Assembly: GCF_003660265.1 (NCBI RefSeq)
Contig: NZ_QXQP01000002.1
Coordinates: 1 to 64,000, forward strand
Direction of reading: 5' to 3'
DNA length: 64,000 bases
From: Helicobacter mehlei
GTDB taxonomy: Bacteria; Campylobacterota; Campylobacteria; Campylobacterales; Helicobacteraceae
How positions within the stretch are numbered: position 1 is the stretch's first letter; the number at the start of each line of letters is the position of its first letter. A program made the translations under genes and the position numbers. This document shows positions 1-7,082 of this stretch, one piece after another. The notes beneath the pieces were generated by a model. It was not told the DNA's origin. It saw only the letters and a list, made by a program, of their open reading frames with translations, and searched no databases.

Positions 1-78
1 ATTCATGCCAACATAGTAGCACCTAGAAACTTAAAATCATATAAAAAATTTATAGAGAATTATAGGATATTATAGAAT

Positions 79-237
79 TTATCTTGCTGTTTCTAGCCCT
101 TTGTTAAGCGCGCGGATATTCCCCGTGATTTTGTGGTAAAAGAGGTAATATAGGGGCATGACCACTACTAGCAAAAAGATTGCAATGATCAAGACATAGA
201 GGTAAAATTTTTGACTCAAATCGTGTTTAATATGGAT
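79..237 (-). pseudogene. C-terminal fragment of a membrane sensor-like protein
   Basis: Read on the minus strand, this stretch gives an open frame with one strong membrane segment (VLIIAIFLLVVVMPLYYLFY) followed by a short polar tail resembling the start of a HAMP linker (ITGNIRALNKGL), then a TAA stop at 81-79. No start codon is visible; the frame runs into the putative left end of the IS607 element near 237-238. It could be the remains of a chemoreceptor or sensor kinase cut by the insertion, but the fragment is too short to assign a family. The downstream 78 bases are very AT-rich with no gene. Confidence 0.35.
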
Positions 238-275
238 AAGTTTTCAATTTAAGTATTTTAAAAGTATATTATGTA

Positions 276-281
276 TATAAT
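276..281 (+). promoter_or_regulatory. -10 box (TATAAT) for the hicB-hicA-tnpA-tnpB operon
   Basis: A perfect TATAAT lies 29 bases before the hicB start in an AT-rich stretch inside the putative left end of the element. Helicobacter sigma-80 promoters rely mainly on the -10 box, so no clear -35 is expected. It would drive the toxin-antitoxin pair and the transposase together. Confidence 0.45.
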
Positions 282-309
282 CTAAGAAACTTAATTTAAA
301 GGGTGTGTC

Positions 310-531
310 TTGCTTTTAAATGCTGTCATAGAAAAAGATGAGGACGGGTATTTTGCTTATGTGCCCTCTTTGCAGGGATGCGTATCACAGGGGGGAAGCT
401 ACGAAGAAGCTTTAAAGAACATCAAAGAAGCTATAGAGCTTTATTTGGAAACTTTAGAAGCGGATGAGCTAGCTTTTCTTTCTAAGAAAGATTCCGTTAT
501 AGCACCTATTGAAGTCGCTTTAAATGCCTGA
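310..531 (+). CDS. hicB: HicB-family antitoxin
   Basis: The 73-residue product has the HicB N-terminal fold signature: a hydrophobic strand followed by EKDEDGYFAYVPSLQGC, then a helix of the type SYEEALKNIKEAIELYLE. HicB proteins neutralise the HicA mRNA interferase and usually repress their own operon. No separate C-terminal DNA-binding domain is present, so this is a short HicB; autoregulation cannot be read from the protein. The start is TTG at 310. It overlaps hicA by 8 bases and precedes it, the reverse of the commoner hicA-hicB order. Confidence 0.85.
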   Translation: MLLNAVIEKDEDGYFAYVPSLQGCVSQGGSYEEALKNIKEAIELYLETLEADELAFLSKKDSVIAPIEVALNA

Positions 532-718
532 ACTTCCACGCCTCACAGCAAAAGAAGCAGAAAAGCTATTGCTGAAAAATGGATTTATTTTTTCTAGACA
601 AAAAGGCAGCCATAGAATTTATATCAAAGGCCGGATTAGACAGGTTTTACCTTTTCATTCTGGTGAAATCTTGCATCCTAAAATCGTCAAAGAAATTATG
701 GAAAACCTCCTTAAATGA
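524..718 (+). CDS. hicA: HicA-family mRNA interferase toxin
   Basis: The 64-residue product matches the small double-stranded-RNA-binding-like HicA fold: N-terminal helix LTAKEAEKLLLKNGF, then the strand SRQKGSHRIYIKG holding the Gly-Ser-His catalytic region, and a C-terminal LHPKIVKEIMENLL helix. HicA toxins cleave mRNA; the histidine in GSHR is the family's active residue. It overlaps hicB upstream by 8 bases and the tnpA start by 4 bases (ATGA), so translational coupling to the transposase is likely. The gene appears intact. Confidence 0.85.
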   Translation: MPELPRLTAKEAEKLLLKNGFIFSRQKGSHRIYIKGRIRQVLPFHSGEILHPKIVKEIMENLLK

Positions 719-1332
719 AGTCTAGTGAAGTCTTAAAGATTTTAAAAATATCCCGTGTTACTCTTTGGAAGTATGTTAAAAGCGGGAAGATACGAGTCCA
801 ACAAGAGCCTAATGGTTATTACAAGTATAATGCTGAGGACGTTTATAAAATTGCTGGTATAGAGGACGGCAGGCTGAATGTGATTTATGCTAGAGTGAGC
901 ACTAAGAAGCAGAAACAGGACCTAAAGAATCAAATAGAAAACTGTATTTCTTTTCTAAATGCTAAAGGGATATCTGTAGATAATATCTATTCTGACATTA
1001 AAAGCGGAATGTCTTTAGACCGCAAGGGATTTATGGAGCTGCTTAATGCGGTGATGGACTTTAAAATCAAGGCTGTTTATGTCTCTTATAAAGACCGCTT
1101 AGCTAGATTGAGCTATGAATTGGTGGAAAAGCTATTTAGCGATTACGGGACTAAAATCATCATCATTAATCAGTGTGAATCTAGAAGTTTAGAACAAGAA
1201 CTATTTGAGGACATCATGCAAACCATCCATTCTTTTTCTATGAAGATGTATTCTAAACGGAGGATTGCTAAGAAGCTTTTGATTGAAAGTAAGGCGAAAC
1301 AAGAACTCATCAATGCGATTAAGGAGGATTGA
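715..1332 (+). CDS. tnpA: IS607-family serine transposase TnpA
   Basis: The 205-residue protein starts with a MerR-like helix-turn-helix (residues ~1-50, SEVLKILKISRVTLWKYVKS) and continues with a small serine-recombinase domain. The motif YARVSTKKQKQDLKNQ places the nucleophile at Ser62, and KDRLARLS carries the conserved arginines. This domain order is typical of IS607 transposases, which excise and integrate through a circular intermediate without target duplication. Length is normal for the family. The start codon overlaps the hicA stop and the stop overlaps the tnpB start. Confidence 0.93.
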   Translation: MKSSEVLKILKISRVTLWKYVKSGKIRVQQEPNGYYKYNAEDVYKIAGIEDGRLNVIYARVSTKKQKQDLKNQIENCISFLNAKGISVDNIYSDIKSGMSLDRKGFMELLNAVMDFKIKAVYVSYKDRLARLSYELVEKLFSDYGTKIIIINQCESRSLEQELFEDIMQTIHSFSMKMYSKRRIAKKLLIESKAKQELINAIKED

Positions 1333-2564
1333 TGACTCTCACTGAACGCCACATCATCAAACCAGCACATCCGCTATTTAGGCGCATTAAAGACTTTTGC
1401 CATTTGTCTAAAAATCTTTACAACTATGCGAACTTTATCCTAAGAGAGCATTACTTTGCGGGCTTTAAATTGCCTACTGCTTACGAACTTATCAAGCGTT
1501 TTACTCAAGAAAATCAAAGAGACTATAGGGCTTTGCCCGCCCAAAGCGCCCAACAGGTGTTAATGCTGCTGTGCCAAAACTGGAAAAGCTACTTTCAAGC
1601 CATGAAAGCCTATAAGAAAAAGCCCTCTAGCTTTCTAGCCCGCCCTAAAATCCCTAAATTCAAGCCTAAAGGACAGGAGGGCGTGGCTGTAGGCGTATTC
1701 ACAAACCAGCAAACCAGTTTTACTAAAGGCCGCATCACAAAAATTAAATTCCCCGAAAAGGCTAATCTCAAAAGGCTCATCACCAAGATAGACCCCCAAA
1801 CTTCTAGGCTAAAGCAAGTGCGCTTAATCCCTAAAACCACTTGCTTTATCGTGGAAGTGATCCACGAGCACACCACACAAACGCCACAAGTGCAAGGCGA
1901 TGGCATCATGGGTATTGACTTAGGCCTTAACAACTTCGTAACTGCCATAGATAATCAAGCAAAGCCCTTTATTATCAAAGGCGGAGGGGTTAAGGCGGTC
2001 AATCAATGGTTTAACAAACTTAAAGCCCATTATCAAGCCAAAGCCAAGACTTCCAATAACCGCTTTTGGACGAAACGCTTAGGCAAGTTAGCCCTATGGC
2101 GGGAGTGCAAATTAAACGACTTCATGCACAAGGCGAGCCATTATGTGGTGGCGCATTGTTTAAAAAATGGCATTGCCACGATTGTGGTTGGCAATAATGA
2201 CGGGTGGAAGCAAAAGCTAGGGCTAGGCAAAAGGATAAATCAAAACTTCACGAGCGTCCCCCATGAGTTCTTTATTAACAAACTAGCCTACAAATGCGCT
2301 TTAGCGGGCATCACTCTACACACCACAGAGGAGAGCTACACGAGCAAATGCGACCACTTGGCAAACGAGCCCATGCAACACCACGATGACTATTTAGGCA
2401 AACGGGTGAAGCGGGGGCTGTTTAAATCCAGCACGGGCAAAGCCCTAAATGCGGACATTAACGGCGCAATCGGCATTTTAAGAAAAGTATTCCCTGACGC
2501 GGTGCAAACCCTAAGGGATAGCGGGGCAGTGTTGGTCCCTGTAAAAATTTCATTGGCGTTTTAA
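1332..2564 (+). CDS. tnpB: TnpB-type RNA-guided nuclease of the IS607 element
   Basis: The 410-residue product has the TnpB layout: N-terminal HTH/WED-like region, RuvC-I motif GIDLGLNNF (Asp196), bridge region, and RuvC-III motif ALNADINGA (Asp375). At the usual RuvC-II glutamate position the sequence is VVGNNDGWKQ (Gly287-Asn288), while glutamates 333-334 occur in TTEESYTSKC. This is the arrangement of TnpB clades with a shifted catalytic glutamate. The zinc-finger region keeps only one cysteine. The ATG at 1332 follows an AAGGAGG ribosome site at 1321-1327. TnpB cuts DNA under guidance of an RNA from the element's right end and is thought to aid element retention. Confidence 0.88.
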   Translation: MTLTERHIIKPAHPLFRRIKDFCHLSKNLYNYANFILREHYFAGFKLPTAYELIKRFTQENQRDYRALPAQSAQQVLMLLCQNWKSYFQAMKAYKKKPSSFLARPKIPKFKPKGQEGVAVGVFTNQQTSFTKGRITKIKFPEKANLKRLITKIDPQTSRLKQVRLIPKTTCFIVEVIHEHTTQTPQVQGDGIMGIDLGLNNFVTAIDNQAKPFIIKGGGVKAVNQWFNKLKAHYQAKAKTSNNRFWTKRLGKLALWRECKLNDFMHKASHYVVAHCLKNGIATIVVGNNDGWKQKLGLGKRINQNFTSVPHEFFINKLAYKCALAGITLHTTEESYTSKCDHLANEPMQHHDDYLGKRVKRGLFKSSTGKALNADINGAIGILRKVFPDAVQTLRDSGAVLVPVKISLAF

Positions 2565-2640
2565 CACGATGAGAAAATTTGCGAAAAATAACTTAAAATG
2601 CCTTGAATGAGGTTAAATGGTTTTTTGGACATGGATCGGG
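2440..2640 (+). ncRNA. Candidate omega RNA (reRNA) locus at the IS607 right end
   Basis: By analogy with other TnpB elements, the guide RNA should be formed by the 3' end of tnpB plus the right end, with its guide copied from the flank just beyond the element (starting near 2621). The coordinates are the expected zone, not a mapped transcript. No covariance support could be computed and I did not find a decisive hairpin by eye. Confidence 0.3.
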
Positions 2641-2753
2641 CAATGCATTAAAAACACATTGCCGGCCCGTTTGGGGGTGTGCCCTAGCTTGCAAAAAAAT
2701 TCGATAATATCGGCCTTCTCTTTTAGTGCCGCTAAGCTCTCTGCCTTGATCAT
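2613..2753 (-). pseudogene. 5' fragment of a DnaG-type primase, truncated by IS607
   Basis: From ATG at 2753 the frame gives 46 residues then TAA at 2615-2613. It begins with a helix like that opening bacterial primases (IKAESLAALKEKADIIEFF) and ends at the first half of the CHC2 zinc motif, MHCPIHVQKT, as in the family's CPFHxEKTPS. The match stops right after Lys-Thr, at GG 2619-2620, where the IS607 end is inferred. Nothing of the zinc finger's second half or the Toprim domain remains. The start overlaps the stop of the preceding gene by ATGA, as in a replication operon. Confidence 0.7.
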
Positions 2754-3205
2754 AGGGCCACCACCGCTAACTCTTCCATATAGCCCTCTTTGAGGGTGTA
2801 GGTGAGGTGGTAGGGTTCATCTTGCCCATTGTCGCTAATAGCCCCCCTAAAGCTCCTAAACAGCGCAAAAATGGCACTCGAATAGCCCAAGAAGTCATTT
2901 AAGGGGATGAGCAAATCCACTTTCACCCTGTTTTTCTTCTTGGGGGTTAGATAGCCAATTAAAGGCGTTTCCACCTCTTTGCCCACTGGGATAAAAAGGA
3001 TTAGGTGGCGCAAGTTTTGCAAAGAGATTGCGCTAGAGGGGATCACTAGGGTGGTCTGCTTATTGATAAGGGCCAATTCGGTTCCCTTGTTTTCAAATTC
3101 GATAAAAATGTCCTCGCCCTCAAAGACAAGATTAAAAAAGCTAGCCCCCACGCCACTTGTGATATAATCGCGGGCTAGTTGTTGGCAAGTTTCTTTCTGA
3201 CTCAT
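2750..3205 (-). CDS. Hypothetical protein of the prophage-like replication module
   Basis: The 151-residue product is not recognised. It is a mostly beta-rich soluble sequence without signal peptide, membrane segment or cysteine pairs. It lies between the DnaB-like helicase gene (overlap 4 bases) and the primase fragment (overlap 4 bases), so it is translationally coupled to replication functions and may act with them. No function is proposed. Confidence 0.6.
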   Translation of the reverse strand: MSQKETCQQLARDYITSGVGASFFNLVFEGEDIFIEFENKGTELALINKQTTLVIPSSAISLQNLRHLILFIPVGKEVETPLIGYLTPKKKNRVKVDLLIPLNDFLGYSSAIFALFRSFRGAISDNGQDEPYHLTYTLKEGYMEELAVVAL

Positions 3206-4449
3206 TCTGGTTCCTCCTGTGTGTGTTCTTCTGTGTTGATCTCAAAGTTTAAAGCCCTCTCGCCTTTTTGCGGGTCTTTGGGGTCGATTTTGATCCACTC
3301 TTTGAGCATAAAAAGCGGGGTGTGGGCTCTAAAAATGGCCTGGTTTAATAGCCCCTCTTGCTTGTTCTTGTAAAACTCTATGCGGCGCATATAGGGCCTC
3401 TGCTTGGGGTTGTCCCACTGCTTATATTTGGACACGCCTATATGGATGGTTGCTGCGTGCGCGCCTAACTTGGTGTCAAAGGGGGTGGTTGGGTCGCTCT
3501 TAGAGGTTTGCACAATGAAGAGGATAACCACCCCTAGCTGGGCATTGATGATCTCAGCTAGTCTAAAAAACTTCTTGGTCTGCTCCTCTTCACTGCGCCT
3601 CCCGGCACTCACGCGGATCATCATCTGTGAGTCGATCAAAAACACCTTAGTCCCCTCTTTGGCCTCCTGCTTGATCTGCGCTACTAGCTCATCAATGGTT
3701 AGCCCGCTAAGGCCACCATCATCCATGCGGAAATTGACTGGATCAAAAATGGCCGATCCGATCTGTTCTTGCACGCGATTCATTGTGTCCACAAAGTTTT
3801 TCAAAGGGAATTCCAAAGAGTAATACAGCACGCGGTGCTCCATACTCAAATGCCTTAAAATCTGCACCCCTAGGGTGGTCTTGCCCGCCTCGCTATCCCC
3901 ACTGATGAGGACTAAAGAGTTCTCGGTGATCCCCCCTTTTAAACTGCGGTCTAAAAAGTTAATGCCCGTGGGAAACTTCTTCAAAGGGGGCGACTTGGCA
4001 AACTCGGCGGCCCATTCGGCAAAACTGCGCGCGGGGCGGTGGCTCTCTAGGCGGACAAATTTTCCCAAGAAGTCCATATCAAAGATCACGCCACTAAGGT
4101 TGGCCTTGGCTAGCTCCTCTGTAAGCTTGCGCTGGGTTTTGAGTAAAAGGGCGGTGCGCAAGTCATCTTTTAGGTGCAAATAACTGGGCATTGCCTCAAT
4201 GCGGGGGTCCTCGAAAAGCTCTTTGAAAGCCGTGCTGGTGCTAAATTCCTGCCCCAAGGTCTGGATGAGGGTCGCTAGGCTAATGGGCTTGTTCTTGTTT
4301 TTAAGCTCTAAAAGCGCGCTGAGCACCTGTTGGTGGGGGGGCTCGAAAGTTTCAAGGGGGATGCCCTCTAAAAACTCTTCTAGCCATTGCGGATAGGCTG
4401 TACACGATCGGACAATGGACTTTTCTAGAAGGTTGTGATCATAGCTCAT
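3202..4449 (-). CDS. DnaB-like replicative helicase (phage or episome type)
   Basis: The 415-residue protein has a DnaB-like N-terminal helical domain (LLEKSIVRSCTAYPQWLEEF, residues ~5-100) and a RecA-type ATPase domain with TGINFLDRSLKGGITENSL, Walker A GDSEAGKTT and Walker B-like VFLIDSQMMI. Such proteins unwind DNA at a replication fork and recruit primase; a primase remnant lies downstream. It is somewhat shorter than chromosomal DnaB (~480), as is usual for phage homologues. It overlaps both neighbours in the minus-strand module. Confidence 0.8.
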   Translation of the reverse strand: MSYDHNLLEKSIVRSCTAYPQWLEEFLEGIPLETFEPPHQQVLSALLELKNKNKPISLATLIQTLGQEFSTSTAFKELFEDPRIEAMPSYLHLKDDLRTALLLKTQRKLTEELAKANLSGVIFDMDFLGKFVRLESHRPARSFAEWAAEFAKSPPLKKFPTGINFLDRSLKGGITENSLVLISGDSEAGKTTLGVQILRHLSMEHRVLYYSLEFPLKNFVDTMNRVQEQIGSAIFDPVNFRMDDGGLSGLTIDELVAQIKQEAKEGTKVFLIDSQMMIRVSAGRRSEEEQTKKFFRLAEIINAQLGVVILFIVQTSKSDPTTPFDTKLGAHAATIHIGVSKYKQWDNPKQRPYMRRIEFYKNKQEGLLNQAIFRAHTPLFMLKEWIKIDPKDPQKGERALNFEINTEEHTQEEPE

Positions 4450-4684
4450 TTGAGGCCTTTAAAGCCTTGTAGTGAGCATTGTTGCGCAAATAGGCTCGGA
4501 TATAGAGGTTCTCGTTGGAATACGCTTCTAGGCCCCTTAAAACGCTTTCTAGCAAGAGGGCGTTTTGGCTGGTGTGATCCCTTCTTGCCCTGGCCTTTAA
4601 GCGGACGATGATGTGCGGTTTGAGCATGAACTTTTTGCGGACCTTTTTTGTTGTAGGCATTGCGCTTGCTTTTCTGCCAATCAT
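4439..4684 (-). CDS. Small ribbon-helix-helix-like protein (RHH2)
   Basis: The 81-residue product has a short strand then two helices in the pattern of MetJ/Arc DNA-binding proteins (KKFMLKPHIIVRLKARA, then SQNALLLESVLRGLEAY). Its ATG at 4684 lies inside the preceding RHH gene in another frame, and its end overlaps the helicase start by 11 bases. It may regulate the replication module or act in copy control; this is inference. Confidence 0.55.
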   Translation of the reverse strand: MIGRKASAMPTTKKVRKKFMLKPHIIVRLKARARRDHTSQNALLLESVLRGLEAYSNENLYIRAYLRNNAHYKALKASNEL

Positions 4685-4829
4685 GTTTTTCTCCCTGTAA
4701 GAAGTAGCGGATAGCGCATTCCACGATCACGCCACGGCTCTGACCCTCAAACTGGGCGATCGCATCTAAAATCTCCAAGAGTGGGGGCTCTAAAAAAAAG
4801 CTCCCCGTGTGTTCTTTGGGCCTTTTCAC
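4446..4829 (-). CDS. Ribbon-helix-helix-like protein (RHH1), C-terminal half overlaps RHH2
   Basis: A GTG at 4829 directly follows the replication gene's stop (TAGcGTG). The first ~55 residues form an RHH-like unit (GSFFLEPPLLEILDAIAQFE, then SRGVIVECAIRYFLQ). From about 4690 the frame continues as a basic, low-complexity tail that lies entirely over RHH2 in another frame and looks like a shadow translation. Either the two genes truly overlap, or a one-base indel has separated a once-continuous or properly terminated gene. An upstream ATG at 4889 in the same frame lies within the previous gene and is unlikely. Confidence 0.45.
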   Translation of the reverse strand: MKRPKEHTGSFFLEPPLLEILDAIAQFEGQSRGVIVECAIRYFLQGEKHDWQKSKRNAYNKKGPQKVHAQTAHHRPLKGQGKKGSHQPKRPLARKRFKGPRSVFQREPLYPSLFAQQCSLQGFKGLK

Positions 4830-4830
4830 G

Positions 4831-5862
4831 CTAGTTTTCCTTTTCGCAAGACTTGTAGGCCTTGAGGGTGGCCCAAGCGATATTGCCAAGGCTTAGGCCC
4901 CTGTAGGTGTGGATGAGCTTGTCAAAGGTGCTCAGCGCGTCCCAAATGACGTCTTGAACGTTTTGCGCGTTCAAGCCTAGGCCCTTGTATTGCTCTAAAA
5001 GCCGATCCAAAAAGCCCTGCTGGGTGGCCTTGCTCTTGGGGGGAAAGACGTCATTAAAGCCCCTGCGCATAGAGGTTTCAATGCACGAACAGATGTCATG
5101 CCCTTCTTTTTTAAGCTCTAAAAGGCGGCGTTGTAAGGCGCGTTTTTGCTCGTAGCTAACCGGGTGGGCGTGGTTACGGTGGGCCACAAAACGCTCGTAG
5201 GCTTGTTGCTCTTCTGGGCTAAAGGGGGGCACTTGGGTTTTGGGCCGGGGGGCTTTGAAGATGGAAGAGACTTTGTTTTTGAAAGCCTCATAAAAGGCGC
5301 GTTTCTTCTGGGGCGCGTTCATGCCCTTTTGGTAGTCAAAGCCTTTCACGGCCTCACACACATGCATGCGCGCGTGCGCGCTTTTGGTTTCTTCATGTTT
5401 CTTGTGTACAGTTTCTTTTATTGTGTGTAATTTTTGCGTTAAGGTGGGCATCCCCTTAGAGACGGCATAGCGGGGGTCAAACCCCCCTGTGATAGGGGAC
5501 TGCAACCTTATGTCTTTTTCTTGCTTAAGGTGGGGGCCCTCATCTGTGGGGGCCTCTTGGGGCATGCACAAAATCCACTGGCGTATCCCGGTGATACGCC
5601 CCCTAGCGGATCGTTTGTAGGTGATTTGCAAAACCCCGGCTTGGCGCAACTCGCGGATGTATTTATTCACCGTGTTAGGTGTGAGATTGAAGGCCTCACA
5701 AAGCTCTAGAGTGCTTAAAACCCAATTGGTGGGTAGGTGGTTGATGTACATCACGATGGCCAAGGCCTGCGGGCTTAAAGACAATTTAAAAATCCCATTG
5801 GGCACAACAGAGTAGTTGCTACCGGGGTTAAATTTGGTGATTAAGGGTTCAGAGTGCGTCAT
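4831..5862 (-). CDS. Winged-helix replication initiator-like protein
   Basis: The 343-residue product begins with a helix-turn-helix region (LSPQALAIVMYINHLP ... FNLTPNTVNKYIRELRQAGV, residues ~30-85), as in phage and plasmid replication proteins that load the helicase. The middle is a charged linker and the C-terminal third is helical. Position between integrase and DnaB-like helicase supports a role in starting replication. It overlaps the integrase stop by 4 bases. The exact family is not recognised. Confidence 0.6.
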   Translation of the reverse strand: MTHSEPLITKFNPGSNYSVVPNGIFKLSLSPQALAIVMYINHLPTNWVLSTLELCEAFNLTPNTVNKYIRELRQAGVLQITYKRSARGRITGIRQWILCMPQEAPTDEGPHLKQEKDIRLQSPITGGFDPRYAVSKGMPTLTQKLHTIKETVHKKHEETKSAHARMHVCEAVKGFDYQKGMNAPQKKRAFYEAFKNKVSSIFKAPRPKTQVPPFSPEEQQAYERFVAHRNHAHPVSYEQKRALQRRLLELKKEGHDICSCIETSMRRGFNDVFPPKSKATQQGFLDRLLEQYKGLGLNAQNVQDVIWDALSTFDKLIHTYRGLSLGNIAWATLKAYKSCEKEN

Positions 5863-6967
5863 TGGTAAGCTCCTAGAGAGATGTTTTCAAGCGGGGCAAA
5901 AGAGGCCTGGGGGTTGGGGATGTAGGCTGCGTATGCGCTAAGGGTGATCTGGGCGTTGTTGTGCCCTAGGGTCGCGCTGGTATGCAATAAATTACCCCCG
6001 TAGCTAAGCATCATACTTGCAAAGGTGTGGCGGGTGCAATATAGACGGCGTTTGGTAATCCCGCATTGTTCTAAGAGGCGGTGCCATTGTTTGCGCAAGT
6101 TCAAACGCGCCCCGGGGGGTTGGGGAAAAGGGCGTCTTGAATGCCGTTTTGGGTGATGTAGGCTTTGAGGGCGTTTTGCAAAGAGGCGGGGATGCTGATG
6201 GTGCGGTTGGAGCTATCTGTCTTGGGGGTGAGTATTTCGCCATATTCGCTGATGGTGCGTTCAATGCGTATCGTGCCCCTTTCCAAGTCAATATCGCCAC
6301 GCCTCAAGGCCAAGATTTCGCCCACCCGCGCGCCGGTTAAAAAGGCGATGGTCAAATAGATCCGCATAATCGTATCCCCCTTGCAAAGTTCTAGCACTTG
6401 GCTAACTTCTGTTGGGCTTAAGGGTTGCTTGCCCATCGGCTTTGGGGTTTGGATACGGCGCTTAAAAAAGGGGTTGGCCTGGATGTAGTCCATTGTCATT
6501 GAGAAGTCCAAAAAGTTTTTTAGACAAGAGATGAGGGATCGGGTGTGGGTGCGGGAAAACCCCCGCCCCGCTAGGGCGATATAGAAGTTCAACACGCTTT
6601 CCTTGTTGATGCTCTCAATGTAGGTGGGGTTGCCCAAAAGCTCTAAAACGCGCCTCATGTGGGCGCGCATAGTGCGCTGGGTGGTGGGTTTGAGGCTTAG
6701 GGTCATCTCTAAAAACTTATCCACCACGCTAGATACTTTGATGGGGGACATCAAGGTGCTAGTGCTGTGGGCGTTCTTGATCTGCTGGAATTTGGCGCGC
6801 CGCTCGCGCTCAATCTTGCCCCCATCCACCTGCCCGCCTAGCTTAACATACATCAGCGCGCGGTTATCGGGCGTGTCATCTACCCCTAGGCTTTTGCGGA
6901 CCCGCTTGGTGCCCTCGTAGGTCTCAAGATATAGCTTGCCCTTTCGGTTGTAAAATCGCATAAACAC
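5859..6967 (-). pseudogene. int: Tyrosine recombinase/integrase with a frameshift
   Basis: The first 288 residues (6967-6101) hold an N-terminal arm region, a core-binding domain and the first catalytic arginine (LTGARVGEILAL). The last part (6104-5859) in another frame carries the second catalytic arginine (LYCTRHTFASMM, with Tyr instead of the usual first His), LGHNNAQ and the nucleophile in LSAYAAY. The two parts join at a C6G4 run near 6108-6119, so a one-base slip separates them. The enzyme would be inactive unless the slip is a sequencing error or phase variation. It likely inserted the element whose replication genes follow. Confidence 0.8.
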
Positions 6968-7082
6968 TCCTTGTTTTGGTTTTCTTTAAGTTCTTATTTT
7001 CCCGTTCTTGACGCGCTTTTTGGCTTAAACTTTTTTGGACCCCCCCTTGGGGTTTTAGCTTTGAAAAGCCAAGTGGTTTTTT

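Larger units (their letters stand above)
239..2620 (+). mobile_element. IS607-family element carrying hicBA, tnpA and tnpB
   Basis: Four genes on one strand (hicB 310, hicA 524, tnpA 715, tnpB 1332) are joined by overlaps of 8, 4 and 1 bases, so they read as one operon. IS607 elements have no terminal inverted repeats and recombine at a GG dinucleotide. The right end is inferred at GG 2619-2620, exactly where the primase reading frame on the other strand is lost. The left end is inferred at GG 237-238, where the flanking membrane-protein frame is lost. Whether hicBA lies inside the mobile unit or was already present upstream is not proven; the overlap with tnpA favours inside. Confidence 0.65.

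Noticed and set aside
4660-4680. A AAA AAG slippery site as a programmed -1 frameshift joining RHH1 to RHH2
   Set aside because: Going from RHH1 to RHH2 needs a +1 change; the -1 site lies in the opposite sense, so it does not join the two domains.
6004-6300. 98-residue minus-strand frame across the integrase break
   Set aside because: It is a low-complexity shadow of the integrase; the two catalytic halves explain the coding signal.
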